This document shows positions 22,277-34,762 of a stretch of 64,000 bases of DNA, piece by piece. The stretch is taken from NCBI GenBank assembly GCA_020747065.1, contig JAGMVK010000016.1, forward strand, positions 124,001-188,000, written 5' to 3'. Position numbers and translations under genes: made by a program. Source of the DNA: Cadophora sp. MPI-SDFR-AT-0126 (taxonomy: Eukaryota; Ascomycota; Leotiomycetes; Helotiales; Ploettnerulaceae). The first letter of the stretch is position 1, and each line of letters starts with the position of its first letter. The notes below the pieces were generated by a model. That model was given only the letters and a program-made list of their open reading frames with translations. It ran no database searches and had not been told where the DNA came from.

Positions 22277-22707
22277 TCGTTGGGAATTGTCCGAATGGTG
22301 TTTATTCGATGATGGAAAAGGGGAAAGGCGGAGGAGAATATGGTGCGGTTCTGGATCTTGTGGCTGGGCTTGGTGTCTGAGTGGTGTCGCATGTAAGATC
22401 TTGGAGGCTTGGGAAGTCTTGATGAGAGAATTGACTTTGTGGTAAGATCTGGAAGACCTCAAAGGGGAAATTAAGGCGAATGCTGAAGCGTCGGATGGGA
22501 TTTCCACTGTACGTGTGGTGAGACCGATTTCGAATGTATCTTTGTCCAAATATTTTAGCATTTTAGCTTTTCTCTGTCTCTCGAGTCATCTAATTTTTAT
22601 ACATTGTCGCGAATATGATTCCATCTTACACCTGTGAGGAGCCCCTCACCCGATTTCCCAAGCCCAAGAATGTGCCTAAACTCCTTTGCATACATGCAAC
22701 CTGTCCA
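22277..22707. other. Intergenic, between convergent 3' ends
   Basis: About 430 bases; no gene supported. Confidence 0.45.
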
Positions 22708-24183
22708 TCACGCCTTTTTCTCTACCACACACTTAGATTCGAACCATCGCGCAAACCGTACTGTCGGTATATCGACTACGCGCCAGAATAAATCTGCCAC
22801 ACAAATAACAATTGGAACATAGATGACAACCCCTGCCAACCATGACAGCTGCCTCCCCCAGAATGTTGCTTTGCTGAAAAAGCTGTCGAAGATCGGGACA
22901 AATCGTGGCTCCAAAATTGTAAGACAGAGATTATGCATCAAGTACAGAGCATAAGAGATATTCCCCAAGTACTGAGCAACCTGGGTTGTGAAGATCCTCT
23001 GTAAACATTTCAATTGAGTGCAGGCTGCAATAATCTGAAATGCTCCAATACAGAACCAGACTTGCTGTCCGTGGTATGGTGCGGGGGTATGGGCATCCAA
23101 GAATCTCAACCCCCACACTGCCTCAATGTGATTGTTCGTCCAGGACGCGATAAAAAGCCCAGATAGGACGTTGGCCAGCCAGAATGCTTGAATCAAATTT
23201 TGTCTGACCTTGGATCCGCATTCCCCTTCTCGGGGTTTATCCTCAAATTTCGGAAGCATCGGACTTGAGGATGGTGTGCTGAGAGAGCGGTCTCGAAGAA
23301 GCGTTACTTCTGCAATGAACATTCCACCTAGAAACTCTACAGTATAGAGCTGGCCGCTGTAAAAACAAAATGTGGTTATGCCAGCTAGTAGGAAGAGCCG
23401 GATATTTGCTCGACACCTCGAAAGTCCGAGCAGCGCGGCGAAAAGGAGTAGAGATTGAGAAAACTCCACAGGTATCGTCCACAACGCTGGGTTGTATAAA
23501 GGATGAGGGTATGCCAAATCGTCCACTGCCCACGCTGCCTTCAAAAGCCTTACACACGTATCCCATACGTGATGTAGTTGCGAGAAGAGGTTCATCTGCC
23601 TTTCGGCATACCTCTCGGTCGAGAGTCCAAAGAATACAGCCAACGCCATGATAAATAAAGTGACAAATGAAGGCAGGAAGAGTCGGAGAGCTCGCCGGAA
23701 GACTGAAGAGGAGAGCGTATTTGCGAGTGCTGAATATTGCTGGGAATGTATCTGCTTGAGAGGTTTATAGGAAAGGACGTAACCGGATATGATGAGGAAA
23801 ATATGAACCATTGGCCGAGCAGAGTATATCACTCGGACAAACGGTAGTTGAAGAGGCGATGAAGCAGCTCCATCTTCGTAAAGTCCATAAAACTCTGTGT
23901 ACCAGCCCAGATTTTCCTCTGTGTAGTGTCCCAGAAACACAATAAACGACGATACACCTCGCAAGCCATCTAGGTATGAAGTCGGATGTAATCGTTGGGG
24001 TTTCGTGAGGCCTGGACGTATCCTGCGTTGAACGAAGCTGGGAAGGATACCGAATGCCATTCGTTGTAATAGTCGTTTGCCGGAGAAGAAGAAGACTGCG
24101 TAATCGGAATGCTGTGCTGTGTCTGCCTCAATTATGTCCCAGATCTCCCGCGACTGATCTTTGGTCATCTTCCCCCCGTCCAT
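22708..24183 (-). CDS. Acyltransferase-3 family membrane enzyme
   Basis: Single exon, 491 residues from ATG 24183 (the frame extends upstream without an ATG). After a short cytosolic N-terminus the family signature SYLDGLRGVSSFIVFLGH appears, with the first membrane helix and the His seen in acyltransferase-3 (OafA/YrhL-like) proteins. About ten membrane helices follow, including a CQHISYALYLMHN-like late segment (here GNISYALYLMHNL). The family moves acyl groups across or at membranes onto sugars, sterols or secondary metabolites; fungal members are often linked to small-molecule O-acylation. No partner gene next door points to a substrate. Confidence 0.85.
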   Translation of the reverse strand: MDGGKMTKDQSREIWDIIEADTAQHSDYAVFFFSGKRLLQRMAFGILPSFVQRRIRPGLTKPQRLHPTSYLDGLRGVSSFIVFLGHYTEENLGWYTEFYGLYEDGAASSPLQLPFVRVIYSARPMVHIFLIISGYVLSYKPLKQIHSQQYSALANTLSSSVFRRALRLFLPSFVTLFIMALAVFFGLSTERYAERQMNLFSQLHHVWDTCVRLLKAAWAVDDLAYPHPLYNPALWTIPVEFSQSLLLFAALLGLSRCRANIRLFLLAGITTFCFYSGQLYTVEFLGGMFIAEVTLLRDRSLSTPSSSPMLPKFEDKPREGECGSKVRQNLIQAFWLANVLSGLFIASWTNNHIEAVWGLRFLDAHTPAPYHGQQVWFCIGAFQIIAACTQLKCLQRIFTTQVAQYLGNISYALYLMHNLCLTILEPRFVPIFDSFFSKATFWGRQLSWLAGVVIYVPIVICVADLFWRVVDIPTVRFARWFESKCVVEKKA

Positions 24184-25799
24184 CGACGATTTCGAGGTGC
24201 TGCCAAAGGGCAAGAATAGGTTGAAGGGAGTGTGAAGAAAACGTCGATGGTCAACCCCGAAAATCAACTCTCAATGAAAGGTTAATGAAGGAAAGTATAG
24301 CCGTCCATGAGATAAGCGGTGCTTCAAATAAAAATGAAAAGATGAAAAAAGGAACTGGCATCAGAAGCAAGAAGAGGCAAACCCCATAAATTGCAGACAG
24401 GACTGCCCGGCTTTCACATGGATTCCACCCAGATGAGCAGCGATCAAGCTTTTCAATGCCTGCTCGATGGCACACCGCGCCGATCATCTGCTTAATCGGC
24501 TGTGTCAGGGCGACTCTGCAACAGAAATTGTGCTAGGGAAATGGCTAAGAAGTCAGGTCGAGACTGCTTCATGCCGCTGGTATCAGATTGGCCAATGCCG
24601 TTGAGGCGTTATTAAAACATCGAAACATTCGAATTTTGGGCCCGACAAAAAGCCATCGGCTCACTTACTATGGGTATCAAGAGCCATTTTTCTGAGAAGG
24701 ATGCTTCTTTTCACACTTGTGAAAGCCACAGCTGAAGCCGAGAGGCTAGATTCGGATTGTGGTTGCCGCCTCGGTCGTTAGTAAGGGGGAGGCTTGAAAA
24801 CAGCTGCTGATTGTAACCCGAGGTGGTGAGGATGTGGATGAGGATGAGCGAAAAGAAAGGGGACGCCCAGCGGAACCCCTAAATTTGACTTTAGCACTAA
24901 TGTAAGAGCTATCCATAGCACGGAGAGCTCGGAGAACTCGCTGGCTCTCGTGTTCTGGATGATTTGTGGGGAACGCTACAGTGGAAACGGCGTGAGAACC
25001 GGTTTTGCTACGGGATTGCGGGGTCTTTGCGTGGAATTTGCGTGGAATTCGTTACAATAATTGAAAAACTCGATAGCCATGTCCATAAGATTTCAAGAAG
25101 AGAACAAACTCCTCTTTCTCCGGGCGGCCATTAAATGTGGTCGGGTCTCAGGAGATGTTGTTGCGGCTAAAGAGAGACAGTGGAGATTTGAGACAAATAA
25201 AGCATTGGAGGATGAGTAAGCACTTATAGGATCTTTGGGTGTTTTCCGGGACCTCTCAACAACCTTATTTCGCCCTCACCCGTCGCTAGAACATGGTCAA
25301 TCGGTCGCAATCCTTTGCCGGAAAATCAATATTTCTCTTCGAAAAAGTAAAACGGCCAACTGAGACTGATCTGGTCAATATTTCAACTGCTGGCAGACGG
25401 GCGGGCTTGCCCTGGCAGTACTTCCTCCAATGCCTGCTGTCTCAGACGCGCAATTTCCACTTCGAGCCAAAGTTGGGGACTGTCCGACCGAATCCAAATC
25501 GACAATGCAGGCGGACTCGGCGGTGTAAGGACTTTTGGGGCTCTGGAGAGGAGAAGCAAGAAATCTATCCCAACTTGACGACGCGTGTACTTGGAAGTTG
25601 AATACAATGAGGATTTACAATGGCTGTGCGACCATCTTTCCTTTTACCCTACCCCGTCGGACTGCGAGCCTCCAAAAGGACTGCACAAAGCTGCGGAATG
25701 CATACCTGCAGTGGCTCTGTCGAATTATCGACTTGACTTCAGCCTCAGCCTTATGGTAATACGACTGTACCGGACGTAGCAGTCCATGATCCACCCTCA
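24184..25799. other. Intergenic region
   Basis: About 1.6 kb. CT/GA-rich promoter-like stretches upstream of the acyltransferase; no gene supported. Confidence 0.4.
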
Positions 25800-26150
25800 G
25801 CCAGCGGTACTTGTCGCAGATTCCGGTCTGGAATCACCTTCGACTCGGCCAGGCAACTTATCGTGGTGGAAAAGACTACGTTGGCATTTGCCGAGGCTTT
25901 GGCAGAGAGTAGAGGATCTGCGAAAGAATATCAGCATCTGTTGAGAGAGTTGGAGAGCTTCGACCAAGCATATCTGCAGATGAGTCGAGAGCGAAGACGT
26001 ATGCAGATGCTGACCAAGCCGGGTAATCGCGTTATGGCAGTATCACAAAGACAAGCCCGAGTTGGTCGAATGTGGAATCCTCGGGAAGCGTCAATACAAT
26101 GCTGGGGGGATGTGCTGCTGGATTTTCGTCTCAGACGACCATCAGAATAA
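25800..26150 (+). pseudogene. Possible remnant of a fungal-specific N-terminal helical domain
   Basis: The frame reads FRSGITFDSARQL, then helical segments (EALAESRGSAKEYQHL, ELESFDQAYLQ). This spacing resembles the N-terminal domain of large fungal multi-domain proteins that precede ubiquitin-like or STAND-type parts. Nothing downstream continues such a protein, and no credible start lies upstream in frame. I read it as a fragment; similarity is judged from memory of the pattern only. Confidence 0.3.
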
Positions 26151-26676
26151 TTGAGGACGTATCCTGTAGACCATCTATGGACTCGAATACCAAAAATCCC
26201 AGAGACTGATGACGCCAAGAAACTCTAGCTACTGTCTCAACTGTATATCTTCCGTAGCAGCGAGTGAAATGTCAAAGGCTTCATGCACTTGAAGATGTTC
26301 TCATCGTTAGGCAGCTTCCGTTCGATGGCCTGTCTGACGGCAGCTTCGACCTACTCCCGAGAGATTCTTCCAGGGACTCATCCGTTTCTTACTCTTTTCT
26401 GTCACGACTTCATCCTGCTTCTTCAAGCACTAGTAGTGGTTTCGAAGATGGCTGGTGGTTGAATTGCAAAGCTCAAACTAGAGCAGTATCGTCAATTGGA
26501 ACTGTCACACTGTATTCATTATCCTAATCTGTCGAGCCAGTGCTTTGGCAAACATGATACCGCTCCGAGCAAAACTTCAACAAAGAGCCTTCGCGGTGTT
26601 TAGACATATTCGGTGAAGAATTCTATATGGATATAATTCCCATTCAGAGTCGTAAGCTTCATATCTATCTTTCCAT
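26151..26676. other. Intergenic region
   Basis: About 530 bases, no supported gene; includes the 3' side of the FAD monooxygenase. Confidence 0.4.
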
Positions 26677-28778
26677 CTAGACTCCGAGATGACCCAGCAG
26701 CCCCTCCAAAACCTCATCAACCCTCGTCTCCATGCCGTAACAGTTCAAAATGTGCTGATCAGGCCGAACCAGTACCGCAGCCCCATGTTCCAATTGCATC
26801 CCCATAACCCACTCATTGGCCCGAGCTCCAGCTACGAGATTGAAATCCTTTCCCAGAGCGGCGGTGTTGATTTTGAGTGTCCTGGCCTTGGACTTGGCTA
26901 AGCGGCGTCTAAGTTCACATATGAGGGCGGTCCACTCGGCAGCGAAGATGGACGAGAATATCAAAGTAAAGGCATCGAAAGAAAGGAGGTCAAGTGTAGA
27001 GTACTGCTTTTCCGAAAGTGCAGCATGGGACAGTTCGCTCACATAGGCATTCGAGATGGCTGGGAGAGAAGTGAGACGTGATGAGGGAGGACTTGACAAC
27101 CAGGCGTGAGGTAGACGAGCACCTGCCCGGTAAGAAGCCGTGTAGAGAGATGCAGATGCTGGGATTTCCGTATCGCCGTACACGTAGCCGATGTGCAGGC
27201 CCAGGTTATCGAAATGCTCGCGTTGATATTCCACTCCTTTCAGGACCTCGGAACGTGTGGCTGGGTCTGTTATGCGCCGGTAAAGGTTCTTCTTTGCTGT
27301 TGCCAGGTTACTGTCTGTCGTACCGAGCGTTTTGAGCAGTCCGAAGATTTGCTGTCCGTTTTTAACGCTCTGTTGGGAGTTGACGAGTGCGACGTGGCGG
27401 CGTTCATTCTCGTATGCCTGATGGAGAGATGTTCCGCCGTGGCCTTGGTGAATGGCAGCTAGTTTGTAGGCTAGGCTGTGGACATCTGCAAGACCTGAGT
27501 TCAGACCAAGACCGCCGGTAGGTGGAAATGAATGGGCTGCATCTCCGGCTCTATGTATGTTAGTACATATCTGTTATTGTGTAGAGTGCACTGACAAGAA
27601 TACGTTGCCATTGTAGTAACTCTCAGCAACCTTCCTACTGAGGATCCACGGCCGCCAGCTGAGCACATCGAAAGGAATTGCCTGTCCGATAGCTGCTGTG
27701 AGCACATTGCGGCAGTGAGCCTCATCCCAGCTTTCGACTGGATGCTTTTTGGACTGTTTCAAGTCAGCGACAGTCCCTCGGCATTCGATCCAGGAGATAA
27801 CTTGCATCGAAATTGCAGATAAGGACTTGATTCCCGTCCAGATCATAACCAATGATGAATCCAGACACTTCAGGGTCCATGATCCAATGCAACATTCCAA
27901 CTTGGGTACCTACCACTTCTCGAAGTTTCGCGTTGAAATGTATTGTCATCATTGTCTCGTCTTTCAAGAGTCAGTATTTACTTATTTCTTTGAGGATTCG
28001 AACCCCACAGGAAGATTCTCCCTCGCATCCTATTCCCAGTGTCTCTCTTACTTTGCTCTTGGCACCATCACAAGCAACAACATGTCGAGAGCAGATCTCG
28101 TACAGCGATTTATTGGATCTGTCCTCAACAATTGTGATCACTCGGTCGCCGTGCTTCTGATGTCAGTCCGGCGATCATGAAAGTCTTGAAAGCACATACC
28201 TGCTTACAACTGACGAAAGAGTGGTTCTTTCGTACCTCTACCACACCATCTTGAACTAGCCGAGCTGCGACAAACTCTTCAAATCTTGGCTGCGGGATGT
28301 TGTGGATCATCTGAAGTCACGTTAGATATTCGTAATGAAAAGGTGCGTAATTCATACTGTTGGAGTCTGCTCAAGAACTTCTGCATCCATCCGTTCGTAA
28401 GGAAGGCTGCCAACATATTGGCCTGTCAGGCTCGTCACAAAGTTGACCCAATAAGCATCGTCTCGATTGGTACCGATATTGCGGATTTCATTTACATCAA
28501 GGTCAAATTGTCGGCATATCTCCAGAGTTCTGGGGGACAGAGCATGAGCCTTTGGTGCGGCGAGTCGAGTAGGATAGCGTTCAATGATACGGGATCTAAC
28601 TGGGAATTGTCAGCACACGTCTTCCAATTCACAGTATGAACATACCTCCGAGTTGTGTGAGCATATGAGCAAGTAAGAGTCCTGTTGGACCACCCCCAAC
28701 AATCAGGACAGGAATGTCCAGCTCTCTTTCATCTAACATGGTTGACATGTCTGGTTCGTGATCCGAGTGAGGAGCCAT
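26677..28778 (-). CDS. FAD-dependent aromatic monooxygenase (phenol-hydroxylase-type)
   Basis: Complement join 26677-27550, 27596-27753, 27806-27960, 28009-28156, 28200-28310, 28358-28599, 28646-28778; 606 residues. Class A flavin monooxygenase motifs in order: VLIVGGGPTGLLLA (FAD loop), VACDGAKSKVRETLG (DG motif), AGDAAHSFPPTGGLGLNSG (GD motif; formed by splicing exons 6 and 7), then a thioredoxin-like C-terminal part ending LLGHLGV. Such enzymes add one oxygen to phenols at the cost of NAD(P)H. Six short introns; intron 5 (27754-27805) is of GC-AG type with the strong donor GCAAGT and gives NFD-SKKHPVESW, while the first GT one base pair of codons away does not keep frame. Intron 4 uses a weak donor GTGGGG. 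It lies next to a regulator, a transporter and a PhlG-like hydrolase. Confidence 0.88.
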
Positions 28779-29709
28779 TGTTTCGAGGACAGGATGAGAA
28801 TTGTGGCCCAACTTCAAATGGGTATTCTTGATTTCAGATTGAGTAGAAGTGGAAACACTTCAGGAAGCGCGGAGTTCCGACATCCTAATAAGTCACTTTC
28901 GAGAGGTCGCTCCTCGGAAGGGTCTGGATTTCGGGCAATCGCGTTCCGCATTGTAACATGAGGCGTACACTATGCCGTGGGGAAATTTGGCGATCGACTT
29001 AATACAACGGCAGATTTATTTATTTGACAGGGCTCGATGTGGTGGAGGAAGACCATGTGAAGTGGGAAAGGGGTGGACTTGCGAAGCATGGTGGGGAAAG
29101 TGGGAATGTGTGGGGAATTGAAGGGATCACGACCTCGAGAATTGGAAGCAAAAGTAAGTGGTGAACCTCGAAGTGAGGGGCCCATTGAGAGACAAGCGAG
29201 ACGCCACATAAGTTATGGAAATTGATTCCCTTATATGTTCTCGCCGTTCTAGTTCATTGAATCTCACCAGTAATGGATTCTGAACAAGGCATGAGTCCTG
29301 TTAGGCGAGAGAAGATAAACTCTGCTTGTCACAGAAGAACGACAAGCCGTTATCCTAGAACACCCATATCTTAGTGAAGCAGGTAGAGGAAAGAGAGTCA
29401 TTGGTGGTTGAGAACTGGCATTTTGATATTCAGCACGTGAAGAGAACGTGACATCCTTCTATACCCCGCCATCATTTCCCCGGAAGTCGCTACCAAGCGC
29501 GCCGGCACACATCTTCAATCAACTACCATCATTCGGATTATTCGGAAGAATGGGATGCATAGGCCGTGTCAATTCGACCGTTCTTCGTTGCTGCGTAAGT
29601 GAGCAAACAACACTTTTAAACCATCGAGGCTAGCAGGCTCCAAATCCCCAGCTGATGACGACAAGTCGAATACCTGATGTCCTGAGCCGATTTCCATTCA
29701 ATCGCCAGA
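28779..29709. promoter_or_regulatory. Divergent promoter between the FAD monooxygenase and the C2H2 regulator
   Basis: About 930 bases between two divergent starts. CACGTGAAG lies near 29434 (a CACGTG-type core). GTGGGGAA-like repeats occur at about 29087-29116. No gene supported. Confidence 0.4.
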
Positions 29710-32195
29710 ATGAGTGCAAATACCTCGGGCTCGCAGATCCAGAACCCGATGGCTGGGATTATGAAGAGATTTCAATGTAAAACTTGTGAGCGTGGCTTCA
29801 CGAAGGCGGAACATCTTTCGGTAGGCCTTCATAAACCCCAAGTCAGAAACTTGTTAATCACAATCAATATAGAGACATGAAAGGAGCCGTATGAATATCC
29901 ATCAGAGATTACAGAGACGTCAGCTGACGATGCCAGATGCAAAACACAAACCATTTTCCTGTCCTGAGTGCTCGAAAGAGTTTGGTAGACAAGATGTGCT
30001 CGTGAGACACAGAAAGCTTCATGGCCGGAATGGCTCGATAGCTGCAGAGAATTCTTCCTCGATAAGATCACCATCGATTGATCAAGCTGGAAGTGAGATT
30101 ACCATGACCGATTTTAGTCCTGCTGCATCGGCGGAAGGTCAATTGCTCCCGGACCAATCTTATATCGGCAGCCAGCAGCAATTCCAACCATCAAATGGAA
30201 TTCAATTTCCAACCTGGTCTGATACTGATGACATGCTCGCATTCTTGACTTCAGATCTCGGTGGTAATTGGCCCCTGACTCTACCTGTTGCTCAGTTTCA
30301 GCCAAATTTTGAGAGTCCGGGAACAATACTGCCTCCTCTAGAAAATGAGAGTCAGAGTGGCCAGGGCCATCAAGCTATGCAGCAGATGAGTAAGCTCATA
30401 TCGGTTCTGTCCTCGAATTTAACGTCAGAAATCATGAATACGGGCATCACATCTTCATTTCTGGATACATGCTTGCATGTTTTCTTTGACAAATTCATAC
30501 CTTCATTTCCTGTGTTGCATAAAGCAACATTTGTAGTCAAGGAGTCCAGCCATCCGCTTTTGCTGAATATCATGGCACTTGGATCTCTTTTCGTTGGAGC
30601 AAAAGACGCTGTACCAAAAGGCGAAGCCTTGTGGAGATTGGCACACATCGCGGTCGCCACAAATTGGAAGCACCTCATGGCTACGAGGGGGTCAAGAGAT
30701 TCGTGCGAAGGAGTTCAATTGGTGCTTACAGCAGTCCTTGGTCAAACCTAGTGAGTGTTTCTGGGATTTTGTTTCACGTCAAACAGCCCGAGATCTGAAG
30801 TCGCGATTCATATGAAAAAGTCAGTGAAACGAGCATCGCTGACCGCAACAGCGCACTCATGTCTAAGAATGAAAGCCTTCGTATGACAAGTCAGACATTC
30901 CACGGCCTTGGATTCTACTGGGCAAGACAGTGTGGCATGTTTAATGTTCCTCGATCTGCATTTCCTGTGCCATCTCTATTGGCAACCGAGGAAGACAAAA
31001 TTGAAGCCTGGAAAGTGTGGGCAGCACAAGAAGTCCAAAATCGAGGGGTTCTGGGCCATTACGTCTTAGATGGGCACATATCCAAGTAAGTTGGATTGCC
31101 AACGCCGGGTCCCTTTTTAACATAGTGGAATGCGATCCTAACTTTTGCTTTCAGGTTCTCGGGATATGCTGCTTGTGCTCGGCATGTTACAAATCCCTTG
31201 CTCATGCCGGCATCTGATGCTGCATTTGACGCGACTACTGCTGATGAGTGGATCAAAGAGATGCAAAACTCAGCAGATGATAGCATGTCTTTTCGAGAGC
31301 TGTTCAATAAAATGTTTTCTGGGGCGTCTCGAACCGATCTTCATCTTTCTAACTTCACATTGCGAGTACTACTTGAAGGATTACAATCGCTGTCCGCAGA
31401 TCTTCAGGAAGCTTGTGGCGCAGTTGCTGTCGGAACTCCGCGAAAGAGCGAAATCTCAACAGCGCTCATTCGTGTATACAAAGAGCACTTGGAAACCCAG
31501 ATACCTTCGGTTGATCAGCTGGAGCTACTAATCAGGTGGCATGCAATCTTTCTCGACTTGGCATCACCAACAACGGCGCTGTGCAGGAAGATGTGCGCTG
31601 CTTTTGATATTCCACAACATCTGCACGGCACAAGCAAGCAAGATGCTGGCGATCTCGATCTTGGTGTGTGGTCTCAGAGCGTGAATGGTATGCGGGCTGT
31701 TCTGCATGCTTTAGCCATTCAGAATATCGTGGAGAAGCTGCCGTTTAGTCGAGCTCATGCCATCCGTACGTATTGGAAAAGCCGTGCTGGCGTTCTCCTC
31801 CCCCCTCTTCCCCCTCAACATAGCACATGCTAATTTATGTAGACATCCCCGCAGCTATCTTTGCTGTCTCCACTATTTATAGTGCTCGGTCCATTGCAGG
31901 GTTTGCCTCGATCACAACCCCAAAATCGTTCAAGTGGGAAAGTGTCTGGGGAAGTGAGCTAGATGCTCAGACCAATGATTCTGATGCCGCTACCGTCGAC
32001 ATGAATCGCTTCTTGAGCTGTAGGTATTCGAGGACAACACCGAATTCCATAACCAAGAGTCTGATGTATGAACTCAATTCGCTACAAATAAACCTCAATT
32101 CGATATCTTCCAGGTGGGGAGTGTCACATGAGATGGATATGGTCCTCAATCGATGGATCTCGATTGCAAATGAGCGCCACCCGATATCGATTTGA
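29710..32195 (+). CDS. C2H2 zinc-finger plus fungal_trans transcription factor
   Basis: Join 29710-29820, 29873-29888, 29937-30750, 30852-31085, 31155-31765, 31843-32195; 712 residues. Two C2H2 fingers: FQCKTCERGFTKAEHLS|RHERS|H and FSCPECSKEFGRQDVLVRH. Exon 2 is only 16 nt and codes RHERS, holding the last His region of finger 1; it is placed between introns of 52 and 48 nt with good signals, and the joined text RHERSHAKHKPF is the expected inter-finger linker. The rest is a fungal_trans regulatory domain (TSQTFHGLGFYWARQCGMF). This domain pair is common in fungal regulators of metabolism. It lies divergent to the monooxygenase and upstream of the transporter, so local control is likely. Confidence 0.85.
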
Positions 32196-32487
32196 CTTTT
32201 ATGGCCAGTACCTCGGATCCAGATCTTTCGCCGTAGGGCTTACAGCGGGATAACTAGTGAGACGTTTGAGAAACAAGTCCCTCGGGCTATGGTCAGTAGC
32301 GACTCTGGGGTTGTGGGGAAGACGTGTGGGGAAAGCTGCCACCAAATCCCCCGCAATACAACAGTCTGAACCCTGGGACGTCGATCATAAAGCGATGACA
32401 TCCTACGACTTTCGATCCAAGTCGACTCTGTACAAAGAACTTCATTCAATCAACTTACCTATCCCTATCTTCTGGACTTACATCAAT

Positions 32488-34350
32488 ATGACAGACCGAA
32501 CCAACAGGGCAGAGTCCAGGGACTTGATCGAGCCCATCTTTGTCAACGCGCCTGGCACTGAAATCTTGATGGACGATGATGGACCAGGAACATCTGGACG
32601 ATATCTACACACACTTCAGCATGCCAAAAGTGGCGACGGCCACATACTCCTGGTCCCACAACCATCACTCACAGATCCCAACGATCCTCTCCGATGGTCC
32701 ACTCCTTGGAAATGGACAGTGCTGATGAATGGCGTCGCTTACGCATTCAATGGGGCGGTGACTGGGCCGATGATGGCAGGTGGTGAGTTTGGATACCCTC
32801 TGATAAATATGCAAAGTTAATTGGCACAGGAATGATACAGTTGTCAGAATTCTTTGGCAAATCGCTTACATATATAACCTATGCAAATGGAGCCACCTTG
32901 ATCTGTCAGGGATTCGGGAATTTACTTTGGATGTCAGTAACCATTCTCCTGTTTCATTATCTGACTAATTTCTGTGCAGGCCTCTTGCTGTCAAATATGG
33001 CAGACGTCCAGTATATCTTCTCTCAAACTTCCTGATGGGGATTGCTTGTATCTGGCTGGCAATTGCTGCTGAAACCACCTACGTGCCATTCATCATCGGT
33101 CGAGCTTTCCTGGGACTGTTTGAAGCTCCAATCGAGGCAATTGTCCCCAGCACTGTCACAGACATATTCTATCTGCACGAGAGAGGAGAGAAGGTCTCTA
33201 TTTACGGACTTGGAGTGTTGGGAGGCAATGAAATTGGCCCGCTCGTCTCAGCATTCATCATCCAAACATTGAGTATGCGCTGGGCATTCTTTATTGTCGC
33301 CATTTCCATATTCATCAATCAGATCACCCTGATCTTTGCAATGCCGGAGACAAAATTCATCGGCGTCAGACCACAAATCAAAGCACCTCAAGTTAACTTG
33401 GACGAGAAGATTGATCATGTCAACGACGGCAAGGCTGATTGCACCCACTTCGAGAGAGCTTCCAACGATGGTGCTTCGGTGCAATCACAGGTTCCCAAGA
33501 AAACCTATTTCCAGAGCCTGGCATTCTGCCCTGTTGTTGACCATAGTGTCAGTCTGGGGAAGACCTTTCTTCGACCTTTCGTCCTGATGACTTATCCAAC
33601 AGTGTTGTGGTCTTCCATTGTTTATGGGATGTCGCTTGGATGGAACGTGGTTCTTGGCGCATCAGTTGCCCAGCTTTTTGCTCCTCCGTAAGCTACAATC
33701 TCGATTACTCTTCCGAACTCGGCTGACCTTTTAATTAGTCCCTATCTTTTCAACTCTGGAGCTCAGGGTCTGATCTTTATCTCGCCTTTCATCGGTTCTC
33801 TTATCGGCACATATCTTTGCGGGCCGCTGGCAGATAAAATCGCCAATTGGGCAACAAAGAAGAATCGCGGCATTCGTGAACCAGAGATGCGCCTACCAGC
33901 ATGTGCCATTGCAGTCATTCTGACATTCCTGGGTGCTTTGATAGCGTCATTAACATATCAGGCTCACACTCATTGGGCCGGCCCAATTGTCGGATTTGGG
34001 GTCCTCTCAGCCGGGGCACAAATGGGAGCAACACTTGCTATGGCATACTCGCTAGATTGTCACAAAGAGGTATGTAGTTTCGCCGAATTGTTTTGCTCAC
34101 TTGCTGACAGAAGCAGCTCTCTGGTGAACTCATGGTGACCATTTCCTGCTTGAAATCGCTTATCGCCTGGATTTGGACCTGGGTTATCAACGACTGGATT
34201 GCGTCTGATGGCATCGTTGTAGTCTTCATGACTATTGCTTCTGTCAATGTTGCCGTATACTTGACAACTATCATTTTCTACTTTAAGGGCAAGTCTTTCA
34301 GAATGTGGATTCACAGTGCGAACCTGATGAAGAAGGCGGGACTGGAGTAA
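32488..34350 (+). CDS. MFS transporter (drug:H+ antiporter-like)
   Basis: Join 32488-32782, 32830-32932, 32980-33687, 33739-34069, 34117-34350; 556 residues, 12 predicted helices, with a long cytosolic N-terminus carrying DPNDPLRWSTPWKW, a feature of the fungal HOL1/DHA1-like group. KYGRRPVYLLS is the loop after helix 2. Introns are 47-51 nt. The last acceptor is a tandem choice (GACAG or, six bases on, AAGCAG); both keep frame and differ by Lys-Gln. Position between the regulator and the PhlG-like gene suggests export of a toxic phenolic or import of the substrate of the cluster. The actual cargo is unknown. Confidence 0.87.
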
Positions 34351-34762
34351 GGAGGTGGCTTGAAGAGTAGTTAGAAAACGATCCTCCACTGGCGTCCCTC
34401 TGGCGATGCAAAGCTTGTTGGGTTTATGTATTATGCAGATTCTTTTGAACAATAAGCTCCCGGAACCTCGAACAAGCCCGCTTGTGACCATTTCGATCTG
34501 GACATTTCCCCACCTCCACTTCCCCACTTGACCCCTCATCCGCCCCTAGCAGCCCCGCATTTCTAAACATCATGTTCATATCGACCTCCTTCACTAACTA
34601 TCACGCCAGCTTTATCATATGAATGCAGTCGGAGGATGGGCAGACATGATTCGGTCTCGGCCTTCGATATTGCCGATATTGCAAAATGATCTACATATAA
34701 GACTACTCAAGCCCTTTCTCCTCTCCCAAGATATCTCCAAAGTCCACAAATCTAAGTCAAAG
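34351..34762. other. Intergenic region, promoter of the PhlG-like gene
   Basis: About 410 bases. An in-frame ATG at 34619 lies upstream of the chosen start of the next gene, but the sequence between looks like leader, not protein. Confidence 0.4.

Noticed and set aside
24184..24267. N-terminal extension of the acyltransferase
   Set aside because: The extended frame has no ATG; first ATG is at 24183.
34619..34762. Upstream in-frame ATG for the PhlG-like gene
   Set aside because: The added 48 residues do not resemble the family; the start at 34763 begins right before the conserved part.
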